The notes beneath the pieces are model-generated. The model was not told the DNA's origin, ran no database searches, and was given only the letters and a program-made list of their open reading frames with translations. A stretch of DNA of 64,000 nucleotides from Lacibacter sp. H375. GTDB lineage: Bacteria; Bacteroidota; Bacteroidia; Chitinophagales; Chitinophagaceae. The stretch spans positions 3,782,001 through 3,846,000 of the forward strand of contig NZ_JBBKTT010000001.1 in NCBI RefSeq assembly GCF_037892425.1. The letters are read 5' to 3'. Every line of letters starts with the position of its first letter. Position 1 is the first letter of the stretch. The position numbers were made by a program, and so were the translations under genes. Of the stretch, positions 52,484 through 61,200 are shown piece by piece.

Positions 52484-53152
52484 ATGAAAAAGAGCATCGT
52501 TTTCCTGTTGTTGTTATCAGCAACCGGATGTAAGAAACTAACCAGTTCCGGCACCTATACTATAAAGGGGCAACTATTGGAGAGCAGCAGTAATCCCATT
52601 CCTGTTGCAGATTACACACTGTCATTTTATCAATCATCCATTGGATCGCTGCTTGGTGTGGTAAAGGGATTTGATAAAACAATTAAAACGGACGGTAATG
52701 GTTCGTTTACGTTTCGCTATAGTTCATCATCCAACGATGGCACTATTTCGATGACAGGAACTGATACTATAAAATATAAAAATATGTACCCTGAGTGGTT
52801 TCCAATATACGGGCTCACCAATGTTGATTTAAAAAAGGTTTACCTGTTTAAGAAAATTAACCGGCTTGTTCGCAAGGTACAGTTTACTAATTCTCTTAAC
52901 AGCGGTGAAGTTTTAGAAGTTATAACAAGTGACTCATCGGGGGCAAGTTATAGTTCTATAAGCGGTCCTGTAAATGCAGGAACCCTGCTAACGGTTGATA
53001 CGATTGTGGACTGTAAACTTTCGAGATTAAATATTTTAACAAGAACGTATGTGCTATGGGCTGTTCTAAAAAAGCCCTCTTACCAGAAAAACTTCGATGT
53101 TGTATTAACAGAAGGGGATGAACAGTATAGAGAAGTTCTGATGATTTATTGA
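52484..53152 (+). CDS. lipoprotein, unknown, similar in design to its neighbour
   Basis: A 222-residue lipoprotein; the ATG at 52484 starts a short export signal with lipobox Cys16 (S-A-T-G-C-K-K), while the TTG at 52475 would only add three residues. The first 100 residues look like a carboxypeptidase-regulatory-type sandwich: Y-T-I-K-G-Q-L-L-E, I-P-V-A-D-Y-T-L-S-F-Y and T-D-G-N-G-S-F-T-F-R-Y. The remainder has no motif I know. The order of elements matches the preceding gene, although the sequences are well diverged, so both may come from an old duplication. Copy 2 of the direct repeat begins 4 bp after its stop. Confidence 0.75.
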   Translation: MKKSIVFLLLLSATGCKKLTSSGTYTIKGQLLESSSNPIPVADYTLSFYQSSIGSLLGVVKGFDKTIKTDGNGSFTFRYSSSSNDGTISMTGTDTIKYKNMYPEWFPIYGLTNVDLKKVYLFKKINRLVRKVQFTNSLNSGEVLEVITSDSSGASYSSISGPVNAGTLLTVDTIVDCKLSRLNILTRTYVLWAVLKKPSYQKNFDVVLTEGDEQYREVLMIY

Positions 53153-53155
53153 TTG

Positions 53156-53345
53156 TTTCGTCGGCCCGGGGTCTGGCCTCAGCCGACCTCAGTGAATTAG
53201 AATACATCTTTTGTATCTTCATAGCAATTCACAAACAATATAAGCAGGAAGCAAACTGAATTTTGTGATCTGCAATTCTTTAATCATTCATCTTGAAAAC
53301 ACTTTTATTATTATTTTTCATTCTTGCTACTATCGCAAGTTCCTT
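53156..53345 (+). repeat. 190-bp direct repeat, copy 2
   Basis: This copy contains the upstream region, the TTG start and the signal peptide codons of the intact alpha/beta hydrolase gene. It has the same length as 51276-51465 and differs at about seven positions. Its GC-rich hairpin lies at 53165-53194, with one stem pair weakened compared with copy 1. Confidence 0.93.
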
Positions 53346-54789
53346 CTCCCAGCAAAAGGACTTTAAATGTGCATGTTCACAAATAGGAATCGATTCCTTA
53401 TGGGCAGACAGTAATAAGATTGCATGCTATTCAATTCCTGTAGTGCGGGATGTTTCAAATAAGGCAGCCGGTAAATTTTATTTATCTGTAGTGGTAGCAC
53501 CTTCCATCAATAAAACCAATGACGACCCATTGTTGTACCTGCATGGCGGACCGGGAATTGCCACATTAGAAAATGTGCCCCGTTATTTAAAATCAAAAAC
53601 ATGGAAACTGATAAGAGAAAACAAATCACTTGTTTTTTTTGATTACAGAGGAACCGGATTTTCAGAGCCGGCCTTATGCCCTGGCTTACAGGATTCACTG
53701 GCTGAATTTTCAAAAAATAACAATTCGCTGCAGGCAAGGCAGTCTTATAAAACAGCTTTGTATAAACGATGTCGTTCACAACTTTTATCAACCGGAATTG
53801 ATGTTTCGGTCTTTAATTCCTTTCAACTTTCAGAAGATGCCGAAGCGATAAGACAAACCTTACAAATAAAAAAATGGAACGTTTATGGTGTTTCCTATGG
53901 CACTACAGTTGCACTAAACCTGTTACGTAATCATGGAAAGCCGATCAGCGCTATGATCCTGGATTCCCCTTATCCACCAAATGCACCATGGCTTGATTTT
54001 GTTCGCCCGTTTGATACTTGTTTTAAAGTATTGGAAGCTAAAATAGCATCCGACCCGGTTGCTTTTTCGCATTTCCCTTCTATTAGAACTGATTTTGTAA
54101 ACGCTGTAACACGTTTGAATAAAAACCCCGTCAAAATAAAAAACAAGAATAGTGAATATGACTTTACCGGAGATGACTTTGCCTGGAGCGTTTGGACTGC
54201 CCTGTTAAAACCTGATGCCATTCCTTTAGTTCCATTGGCGATTAGTGAGGTTGGAAAGGGGAGTGATTCCATACTTTCAAAATGGGTTGTTGCATTTAAC
54301 GATCCTAATGCTCATGGTACGTTTTCAGAGGTACAGAGCAAAGCAATCTTATGTTATGAAGGAAAGCCAAGGACACAGGCAGATACGAAAGCATCACTGC
54401 TTGCAAAGTATCCTGATTTTTCTTCATTCAATATCGATTTTGAAGGAGATGTTTGCGAAGCATGGCAACCAAATAGTGCCGGGGAAAAAGTATTTGAGCC
54501 TGTAGTAAGTAATGTGCCCGTATTAATATTGTCTGGCGAGTATGATCCTGTGTGTCCGCCTTTCTTTGGAGAGATCACGGCGAGAACGTTATCAAAATCT
54601 ACGTTTATTAATGTTCCATCTGCATCTCATGCAGCGATTCATGCAGATGAATGTGTTCAGAATATTGCCGTTGCTTTTTTAAACAACCCGCAAAAGAAAC
54701 CGGCTGTTGATTGCGTGAACAATCGGCCACAAATAAAATTTGTTACTGACAGTTTAATGACAAGACTGGTGAACTTTAATAAAAAGTAA
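53293..54789 (+). CDS. secreted alpha/beta hydrolase, S33 / tripeptidyl aminopeptidase-like
   Basis: A 498-residue exported serine hydrolase that should cleave peptides or small esters at their N-terminal side. It starts at TTG (53293), the only start that keeps the full signal peptide (M-K-T-L-L-L-L-F-F, ending S-F-S-Q). The oxyanion loop is H-G-G-P-G (about residue 84), the nucleophile is Ser201 in Y-G-V-S-Y-G-T, Asp418 lies in G-E-Y-D-P-V-C-P-P and His446 in S-A-S-H-A-A. The C-terminal segment fits the TAP-like domain, with paired cysteines (C-E-G-K-P and D-P-V-C). Its upstream region and signal peptide are duplicated at 51276. It has no obvious link to glycan use. Confidence 0.88.
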   Translation: MKTLLLLFFILATIASSFSQQKDFKCACSQIGIDSLWADSNKIACYSIPVVRDVSNKAAGKFYLSVVVAPSINKTNDDPLLYLHGGPGIATLENVPRYLKSKTWKLIRENKSLVFFDYRGTGFSEPALCPGLQDSLAEFSKNNNSLQARQSYKTALYKRCRSQLLSTGIDVSVFNSFQLSEDAEAIRQTLQIKKWNVYGVSYGTTVALNLLRNHGKPISAMILDSPYPPNAPWLDFVRPFDTCFKVLEAKIASDPVAFSHFPSIRTDFVNAVTRLNKNPVKIKNKNSEYDFTGDDFAWSVWTALLKPDAIPLVPLAISEVGKGSDSILSKWVVAFNDPNAHGTFSEVQSKAILCYEGKPRTQADTKASLLAKYPDFSSFNIDFEGDVCEAWQPNSAGEKVFEPVVSNVPVLILSGEYDPVCPPFFGEITARTLSKSTFINVPSASHAAIHADECVQNIAVAFLNNPQKKPAVDCVNNRPQIKFVTDSLMTRLVNFNKK

Positions 54790-55174
54790 ATCTTTTGAAT
54801 CTCCCGAACGGTACAGGACGTTCCTTTGTCCCAACAGCATTATTTTTATCCGATTGCTACAGCACGCTGTATGAAAAGTTTTTATCAGCTCAGGGTCTGG
54901 CCTTAACCGACCCCGGGAGTTAGCATACTCTTCCTTCGCTGCCTAGTCTCCCGTACTTCACAGGCGATCCCGCATAGACGGGACAAGTTGTGTCAGATAG
55001 CTTGTGCGTTGGCCATGTGGCACTCGTCGTCATCAATAAACAAAAGCTCTATTTATTTCTGCTCAAATAGTCATCGTATTCCAAACCAATATATCCTGTT
55101 GAAGTAAATGATGATTATATTGCTTATTGCAAAACAAGCCTTTTTAATTAGAAACCCACCTGATACTGATTTTT
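54790..55174. other. intergenic region with GC-rich hairpin copy
   Basis: About 385 bp without a gene. It holds the third hairpin of the GC-rich element (54892-54916: GGGTC with GACCC around TGGCCTTAACC), followed by GGGAGTTAG as at copy 1. A small hairpin CCCG-CATAGA-CGGG lies at about 54968-54981. The last 130 bp are AT-rich and must contain the promoter for the VOC gene; no strong consensus is seen. Confidence 0.6.
54892..54916. repeat. GC-rich hairpin element, copy 3
   Basis: AGGGTCTGGCCTTAACCGAC with the following CCCCGGGAG keeps the GGGTC/GACCC stem and the bulged T of copies 1 and 2 but has a changed loop. Located 102 bp after the hydrolase stop. Confidence 0.6.
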
Positions 55175-55564
55175 ATGAATGAAAATACTGTAACAACCGT
55201 AAAGCCATTTCTTACCGTAAACAATGGAGCGAAAGCAGTTGAATTTTATGGAGCTGCATTTGGAGCCATTGAAACAAAACGATTTGAAATGCCGGATAAT
55301 AAACTGTCGGCTGTAATTGAAATTGATAAAGCAGAATTTTATGTTGGCGATGAGGAACCGGGTAATGACAATTTTAGTGCAACCCAATATGCTGGCAGCC
55401 CCGTTAGAATAATCTTACACACTAAAAATGCTGACGAATTATTTAAAAATGCACTGAAGTTTGGTGCAACAGAAATTTGTCCCATGACAACAGAAGACAA
55501 TTGGCGAATCGGAAAACTGAAAGATCCATTCGGGCACATTTGGGAAATCGGTTACACTTTGTAA
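55175..55564 (+). CDS. VOC (glyoxalase/bleomycin-resistance) family protein, PhnB-like
   Basis: A 129-residue cytoplasmic protein with the paired beta-alpha-beta-beta-beta modules of the vicinal oxygen chelate fold. V-K-P-F-L-T-V-N-N-G-A-K-A-V-E-F-Y matches the PhnB-like start, and D-P-F-G-H-I-W-E-I at the end supplies His and Glu as possible metal ligands. Members include dioxygenases, isomerases and resistance proteins, and many have no known activity, so no reaction is claimed. It stands alone between the accessory genes and GH115, with a hairpin 23 bp after its stop. Confidence 0.87.
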   Translation: MNENTVTTVKPFLTVNNGAKAVEFYGAAFGAIETKRFEMPDNKLSAVIEIDKAEFYVGDEEPGNDNFSATQYAGSPVRIILHTKNADELFKNALKFGATEICPMTTEDNWRIGKLKDPFGHIWEIGYTL

Positions 55565-55587
55565 AATTGAAATGATGTTCTCCTCTC

Positions 55588-55612
55588 TGGCGCAGGTTTC
55601 CGACCTGTGTCC
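55588..55612. repeat. hairpin after VOC gene
   Basis: GGCGCAGGT pairs with ACCTGTGTCC through about nine pairs, two of them G-U, around a TTCCG loop. There is no T-run, and the CGCAGGT/ACCTG wording resembles small dispersed palindromes rather than a terminator. Confidence 0.4.
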
Positions 55613-55776
55613 AGCGTCACTCATCTAACCACAACATACTTTTCCAAAATAAGTACCGGATAGGTACAGGTCGTGAGAACTGCACCAGTACAACCGACAT
55701 TTTCATTGCAGGACACCGCAGGATAGCTTAGCAGCACAGTAGTTTAAATTTACATGCTGTTTTCAAACGATTGTGT

Positions 55777-58254
55777 ATGCTGAAGATGTTTAAGTCCTTG
55801 TTCTGCTGTCTGTTTTTTCTTGTGACTATTTGCAGGGCACAAACCAATACACTCGTTGTTTCTGAAAAACCTTCGTCCTTTTCTTTATTTACGCCTTCAA
55901 CTGTTGCAAACATCTGTACCGATGAGCAGGATGCCAAAGTGGTGAGCATTGCTGCAACTGCATTTGCAAACGATATTCAGTTGATCAGTGGAAAACAGAT
56001 GCAGGTGTTGCATACGGTTCCTGCAAAAGGATTCAGCATTGTTGCCGGTACCATTGGTCAGTCGAAACTGATTGATGACTTGATCAAATCAAATAAAATC
56101 AATGTTGCTTCCATTAAACATAAGTGGGAGCGTTTTTTCATTCAAACAGCGGGTGATAAACTGTTGATTGTTGGGAGTGACAGAAGAGGAACAGCATTTG
56201 GTATTTTTCATTTGTCGAGACTAATGGGTGTATCGCCTTTTGTGTGGTGGGCCGATGTAACGCCACAGAAAAAACAGCAATTGTTTGTTTCCGGTTCTTA
56301 TATTTCAAATGCACCTTCAGTACAATACCGTGGTATTTTTATTAATGATGAAGACTGGGGATTGCAACCCTGGGCTGCAAAAAATATGGATACCGATATG
56401 AAAGACATCGGCCCAAAGACCTATGCCAAAGTGTTTGAGTTATTATTGAGGCTGAAGGCAAATTATATATGGCCGGCCATGCATCCCTGCACAAAAGCAT
56501 TTTATTATTACAAGGATAACCCGAAAGTAGCAGATGATTATGCAATAGTGGTTGGCGGAAGCCATTGCGAACCCATGCTCCGCAACAATGTTTTTGAATG
56601 GGCCGAAAACTATGAACATGAGTATGGGAAGAAACCGGGTGAATGGCGATACGATTTAAACAAGAGCGAGATCTTCAATTACTGGGATGATCGTGTAAAA
56701 GAAGCGGTGAATTATGAATCGGTGTACACCGTTGGTATGCGTGGCGTACATGATGGAAGTATGCCCGGACCGAAAGACCCGAATGAAAAATTAAAACTGC
56801 TGCAAACAGTCATCAACGATCAACGTTCGATACTTACAACACGTTTAAACAAACCTGCATCAGAGGTGCCGCAAATTTTTGTTCCGTATAAAGAAGTGTT
56901 GAGTTTGTATCGAAGAGGTTTGGAATTGGATGATGATGTAACGATCATTTGGCCCGATGATAATCATGGTTATATCCGCCAGTTACCCAATGCAACAGAA
57001 AGAGAGAGAAACGGTGGACATGGTGTGTATTATCATTTATCGTATTGGGGTGCTCCGCAGGATTATCTCTGGTTATCATCTATATCACCTTCGTTGATTG
57101 CTTATGAAATGGGAAAGGCCTATCGTTATGGTGCACAAAAATTATGGGTGTTTAATGTGGGGGATATTAAACCTGCCGAAATGGAAATGCAGTTTGCATT
57201 AGATATGGCTTGGGATATAAAACGATGGAATGCGTTAACAGTAAATACATACATTGGAAATTGGGCTTTTGAAACGTTCGGAAAGGAATATCGAAATGAT
57301 ATTTATGTGATCAAGTATCTCTATTATCAATTGGCAGCAGGAGGAAAGCCGGAACATCTTAATTCAATTCCGTTTTTAATACCGGAGATGCACAACCGTT
57401 TGAGAACATACAAGGAGTTAGCAAATAGAACACAAAAACTGGGAGCAAGAATACCCCCTCACTTACACGACGCTTTTTATCAACTAATATTATATCCCGT
57501 ACTTGCGGCCAAACTGATGAATGAAAAATTCTTTTATGCCAGGATGAGTATTGCACAAAGTGATACTGCATTGGCTACGCAAGCTAAACTTGCCTATGAT
57601 TCTATCCAGCTTCTTACAGATAAATACAATCAACAGATCAGCAATGGTAAATGGAATGGGATGATGAGCTGGCACCCACGTGAACAGGCGGTATTTAAAA
57701 TGCCTGAAACATTTTTAACTATTGATGGCAAGAAACGGGATTCGCTTAAAACTGTATATACTGTTTTAAAATATCCCAGAATTTCAATGACGGCCTCTTT
57801 GTTTAAGAAGAAAAGTGAATCCAAAAGTTTTGGATTCAGCGTTATCTATGGGTTGGGTATCAAAGGAAGTGCATTGACAATTGCCAATTTAAAGAATGAT
57901 TTGTCAGATATCCCGTCATCTCAACAGCCTTATGTTGAATATGATGTTTCAATTTCAAAAGACAGGTTGATTGAGCCGGGCAATTATGAAATTGTAGTCA
58001 AATGTTTACCTGTGTTTGATGTAAATCAGTCAAAGTATTTGCAGTATGGCATTTCTGTTGGAGAAGATGATATACAAACGGTGAATGTACATGCAGAAGC
58101 AGACAGTAAAGCATGGCGTGAAAATGTATTGAAAGGATATTCAGCCGGAACAACCACTCATACCATCAAGACCGGACTGGAAAAGATCAGGATCTATTTT
58201 AAAAATAAAGACATCGTCATTACGAGTATCGAAATTTATAAAGCGAACAAATAA
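55777..58254 (+). CDS. GH115 alpha-glucuronidase
   Basis: Secreted enzyme of about 825 residues that removes alpha-1,2-linked (4-O-methyl) glucuronic acid, classically from xylan, by inversion. The ATG at 55777 is used; 55786 is also possible, and an upstream TTG is less likely. Signal peptide about 1-21 (T-I-C-R-A-Q). An N-terminal alpha/beta domain precedes the barrel, which begins at Y-R-G-I-F-I-N-D-E-D-W-G; R-L-K-A-N-Y-I-W-P-A-M-H and W-P-D-D-N-H-G-Y-I-R are family signatures. A C-terminal helical region and beta-sandwich complete it. Length is normal. It is followed after 7 bp by GH2 and forms a glucuronic-acid-oriented module. As no xylanase is nearby, the substrate may be GlcA on another backbone. 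Confidence 0.93.
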   Translation: MLKMFKSLFCCLFFLVTICRAQTNTLVVSEKPSSFSLFTPSTVANICTDEQDAKVVSIAATAFANDIQLISGKQMQVLHTVPAKGFSIVAGTIGQSKLIDDLIKSNKINVASIKHKWERFFIQTAGDKLLIVGSDRRGTAFGIFHLSRLMGVSPFVWWADVTPQKKQQLFVSGSYISNAPSVQYRGIFINDEDWGLQPWAAKNMDTDMKDIGPKTYAKVFELLLRLKANYIWPAMHPCTKAFYYYKDNPKVADDYAIVVGGSHCEPMLRNNVFEWAENYEHEYGKKPGEWRYDLNKSEIFNYWDDRVKEAVNYESVYTVGMRGVHDGSMPGPKDPNEKLKLLQTVINDQRSILTTRLNKPASEVPQIFVPYKEVLSLYRRGLELDDDVTIIWPDDNHGYIRQLPNATERERNGGHGVYYHLSYWGAPQDYLWLSSISPSLIAYEMGKAYRYGAQKLWVFNVGDIKPAEMEMQFALDMAWDIKRWNALTVNTYIGNWAFETFGKEYRNDIYVIKYLYYQLAAGGKPEHLNSIPFLIPEMHNRLRTYKELANRTQKLGARIPPHLHDAFYQLILYPVLAAKLMNEKFFYARMSIAQSDTALATQAKLAYDSIQLLTDKYNQQISNGKWNGMMSWHPREQAVFKMPETFLTIDGKKRDSLKTVYTVLKYPRISMTASLFKKKSESKSFGFSVIYGLGIKGSALTIANLKNDLSDIPSSQQPYVEYDVSISKDRLIEPGNYEIVVKCLPVFDVNQSKYLQYGISVGEDDIQTVNVHAEADSKAWRENVLKGYSAGTTTHTIKTGLEKIRIYFKNKDIVITSIEIYKANK

Positions 58255-58261
58255 AACGAAC

Positions 58262-61126
58262 ATGAAGTTATTCAAACTGGCATCATTCATCGTAACGGTA
58301 TTGTTGCCATTTAGTTTCACCATCGCACAGCAAAAACAAATTCAATATCTCTCCGGTACCGATGCAAAGAATACGGTGCAATGGGATTTCTTTTGCACAG
58401 CCGGTCGTAACAGTGGCGAATGGAAAAAGATACAGGTGCCGAGTTGCTGGGAGCAGCAGGGCTTTGGTAATTACAACTACGGTCGTGATTACAAAACCAA
58501 CGGCAAGAATTTTCGTTTCTATGATGAGAAAGGGATGTACAAATATCAATTCAAGGTGCCTGCATCATGGAAAGGAAAGAACATCAACATTGTGTTTGAT
58601 GGCAGCATGACGGATACGGAAGTAAAGATCAACGGGAAAAGTGCAGGGGAGATTCATCGTGGTGCATTCTATCGGTTTAAATATGATGTAACGTCGCTGT
58701 TGAACTTTGATAAAGCCAATACGCTTGAAGTAACCGTAAGCAAAATGAGCAGCGATGCCAGTGTAAACAATGCAGAACGCCTGGCTGATTACTGGGTATT
58801 TGGCGGCATCTTCCGTCCGGTGTTTTTAGAAGCAACACCGAAACAATACATCGACTATGTGGGTATTGATGCAAAGCACGACGGCAAGTTCGCCATGCAG
58901 GTATGGACAAAAGGTCTTGTACAAAATGCTGCTGTTGTTACAACCATCACCGATGTTAATAAGAAAGTAGTTGCCACAACAAAAACAGCTGTTGCAAAGT
59001 CGGCTGAAAATGTGATTGTATCTGCACAAGTAAATAATATCAACGCATGGACTTCTGAAACACCAAACCTGTACACGGCGACTGTAGTATTGCAGGATGC
59101 GGCAGGTAAGAAGTTATATGAACTGAGTGAGAAGTTTGGTTTCAGAACCATTGAAGTAAAACAAGGGTTGGGAATTTATATCAACGGCACACAGGTGAAG
59201 TTTAAAGGTGTGAATCGTCATTGCTTCTGGCCGGAAACTGCACGATCATTGTCGAAAGAAAATGAATTAAAAGATGCCTTGCTGCTGAAAGAGATGAACA
59301 TGAATGCAGTACGTTGCAGTCATTATCCACCTGATAAATATTTTCTTCAGTTGTGCGATTCATTGGGCATTTATGTGTTGAATGAATTGGCAGGTTGGCA
59401 AAAGGCATACAGCACCAAGGCAGGTGAGCCATTGGTAAAGGAATTGGTGTTGCGTGATCTCAATCATCCTTCGATTGTTTTCTGGAGTAACGGAAATGAA
59501 GGTGGACATAATAAAGAACTGGATGATGATTATGCGAAGTATGATTTTTCGAAGAGAACGGTTATTCATGCACATCATAAACCTGGTAATGCATTCAACG
59601 GTATTGATTGTAATCATTATGAAGATTATTACAGCACACAAAAAATATTGAATGATTCGATGATCTATATGCCCACCGAAATGTTGCATGCACAGGATGA
59701 TGGTGGCGGTGGTGCAGCGATGGAAGATTTCTGGAACCTGCATTGGAAATCGCAGAAGAGTGGAGGTGTATTTATTTGGGTGATGGCTGATGAAGCCGTA
59801 ATGCGGACTGACCTGAACAATGTACTTGATGCAAATGGTTTGAATGCCAATGATGGTATTCTTGGTCCGCACAGGGAGAAAGAAGGAAGCTTCTACGCAC
59901 TACGTGAAATTTTTTCACCGGTACAATTGAATTTGTCTGATGCATTACCTGCTTCGTTTAACGGTGAAATAGAAGTGGAGAACCGTTTTCATTTTCTCAA
60001 TACCAATCAATGTACATTCTATTGGGCCCTGGTTGATTTCAGTAAACCATTCGACCGTTTTGATGGATACGTAGTGAAACAAAAAGGCACTGCAACTGCA
60101 CCAAATATTGCTGCCAAACAAAAAGGAATCTTGAAAATTCCACTGCCTGCTGATTATAAAAATTATGATGCACTTGTGATCGTTGCAAAAGATAACAATG
60201 GCAATGAACTGTACAAATGGACATCGAAGATCAAAAGCAATGCATCGCAGCTCACTGGTTTTGTAACAGTAAAAAATGATGCAACTACCATCAAAGAAAC
60301 AGATACCGTGTATGCGATAACAGGTGGCGATGTAACCGTTGTGTTAGATAAGAAAACAGGAAATCTTGTTACCACAAAAAATACAGCCAACGATTATGTA
60401 CTGTCGTTCAATAACGGGCCGGTGCTGGTGAAAGGTTCAGCAACCGTTGTTTCATCAAAAACATATAAAGAAGATGCAAATACCGTAGTTGAATTTTTAT
60501 ACAGTGGTGACATGAAATATGTTCGCTGGAAGATCAATGCAAGCGGCTGGACAACGATGGAATATGAATACAGTGCAGAAGGTGATCAGCCGTTTACAGG
60601 TATCAGTTTTAATTATCCGGAGAATTATGTATTGGCAGCACGTTGGTTGGGCAAGGGCCCTGTTCGTCAATGGAAAAACCGCATTGCAGGAACACCTGTA
60701 AATGTGTGGCAGAATTTATATAACAACACACATACGGGATATTCACCCGTGGCATATCCTGAGTTCAAAGGTTATTATGGCGAAGTGAACTGGATGGAGC
60801 TGAGTACAGTGGAAGGGAAATTTTATATTGCATCACCTGACAGCGGTTTGTTTGTGCGTTTGTTTGATGTCTATGCATTCATCACTGGCACAAAACCACA
60901 TCCTGAAGTTCCAACTGGCAATATTTCATTTCTTGATTGTATTCCTCCTATTGGGACTAAACTGGCGAATACGTTTACCACTAACACAAGAGTATATGGT
61001 CCAATGAGTGAGTTGAATCATGTAAGCGGAAGCAAGAAACGAGTATTGCAATTCTATTTCGGACTGCCAAAGACAACTGATTCAAAAGAGAATTACAGTC
61101 GTCCGGCAATCGACAATGTATTCTGA
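58262..61126 (+). CDS. GH2 glycoside hydrolase, LacZ type (paralogue)
   Basis: Secreted 954-residue GH2 enzyme. Signal peptide about 1-23 (T-I-A-Q). Same layout as the GH2 at 36651: sugar-binding domain about 30-195, immunoglobulin-like domain, barrel about 300-580, LacZ-type C-terminal domain (G-P-V-R-Q-W-K-N-R). Acid/base Glu413 in W-S-N-G-N-E-G-G; nucleophile probably Glu473 in P-T-E-M-L-H. It differs by a 10-residue insertion in the N-terminal domain (T-N-G-K-N-F-R-F-Y-D), several loop changes around the active site and a Ser/Lys-rich C-terminal tail. The pair therefore probably acts on related but different linkages. It starts 7 bp after GH115. Confidence 0.9.
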   Translation: MKLFKLASFIVTVLLPFSFTIAQQKQIQYLSGTDAKNTVQWDFFCTAGRNSGEWKKIQVPSCWEQQGFGNYNYGRDYKTNGKNFRFYDEKGMYKYQFKVPASWKGKNINIVFDGSMTDTEVKINGKSAGEIHRGAFYRFKYDVTSLLNFDKANTLEVTVSKMSSDASVNNAERLADYWVFGGIFRPVFLEATPKQYIDYVGIDAKHDGKFAMQVWTKGLVQNAAVVTTITDVNKKVVATTKTAVAKSAENVIVSAQVNNINAWTSETPNLYTATVVLQDAAGKKLYELSEKFGFRTIEVKQGLGIYINGTQVKFKGVNRHCFWPETARSLSKENELKDALLLKEMNMNAVRCSHYPPDKYFLQLCDSLGIYVLNELAGWQKAYSTKAGEPLVKELVLRDLNHPSIVFWSNGNEGGHNKELDDDYAKYDFSKRTVIHAHHKPGNAFNGIDCNHYEDYYSTQKILNDSMIYMPTEMLHAQDDGGGGAAMEDFWNLHWKSQKSGGVFIWVMADEAVMRTDLNNVLDANGLNANDGILGPHREKEGSFYALREIFSPVQLNLSDALPASFNGEIEVENRFHFLNTNQCTFYWALVDFSKPFDRFDGYVVKQKGTATAPNIAAKQKGILKIPLPADYKNYDALVIVAKDNNGNELYKWTSKIKSNASQLTGFVTVKNDATTIKETDTVYAITGGDVTVVLDKKTGNLVTTKNTANDYVLSFNNGPVLVKGSATVVSSKTYKEDANTVVEFLYSGDMKYVRWKINASGWTTMEYEYSAEGDQPFTGISFNYPENYVLAARWLGKGPVRQWKNRIAGTPVNVWQNLYNNTHTGYSPVAYPEFKGYYGEVNWMELSTVEGKFYIASPDSGLFVRLFDVYAFITGTKPHPEVPTGNISFLDCIPPIGTKLANTFTTNTRVYGPMSELNHVSGSKKRVLQFYFGLPKTTDSKENYSRPAIDNVF

Positions 61127-61133
61127 TTTTTAC

Positions 61134-61174
61134 CACAGAGACACAGAAGCACAGATACATTCTGTGTCTCTGTG
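61134..61174. repeat. 14-bp perfect inverted repeat, CACAGAG type
   Basis: CACAGAGACACAGA and TCTGTGTCTCTGTG form a perfect 14-bp stem around a 13-nt loop, 7 bp after the GH2 stop. The wording is that of a widespread dispersed CACAGAG repeat. Short T-runs follow, so termination is possible. Related sequence continues into the next gene at 61228-61255. Confidence 0.75.
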
Positions 61175-61200
61175 TTTTGAGTGGAATAAAAACTATTAAA

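Noticed and set aside
47816-55770. Insertion sequence or prophage as the source of the island
   Set aside because: No transposase, integrase, terminal inverted repeats or tRNA gene was found in the region.
59360-59872. 170-codon minus-strand frame
   Set aside because: Lies wholly within the GH2 gene in another frame; composition rich in Ile, His and Cys is typical of a shadow frame.
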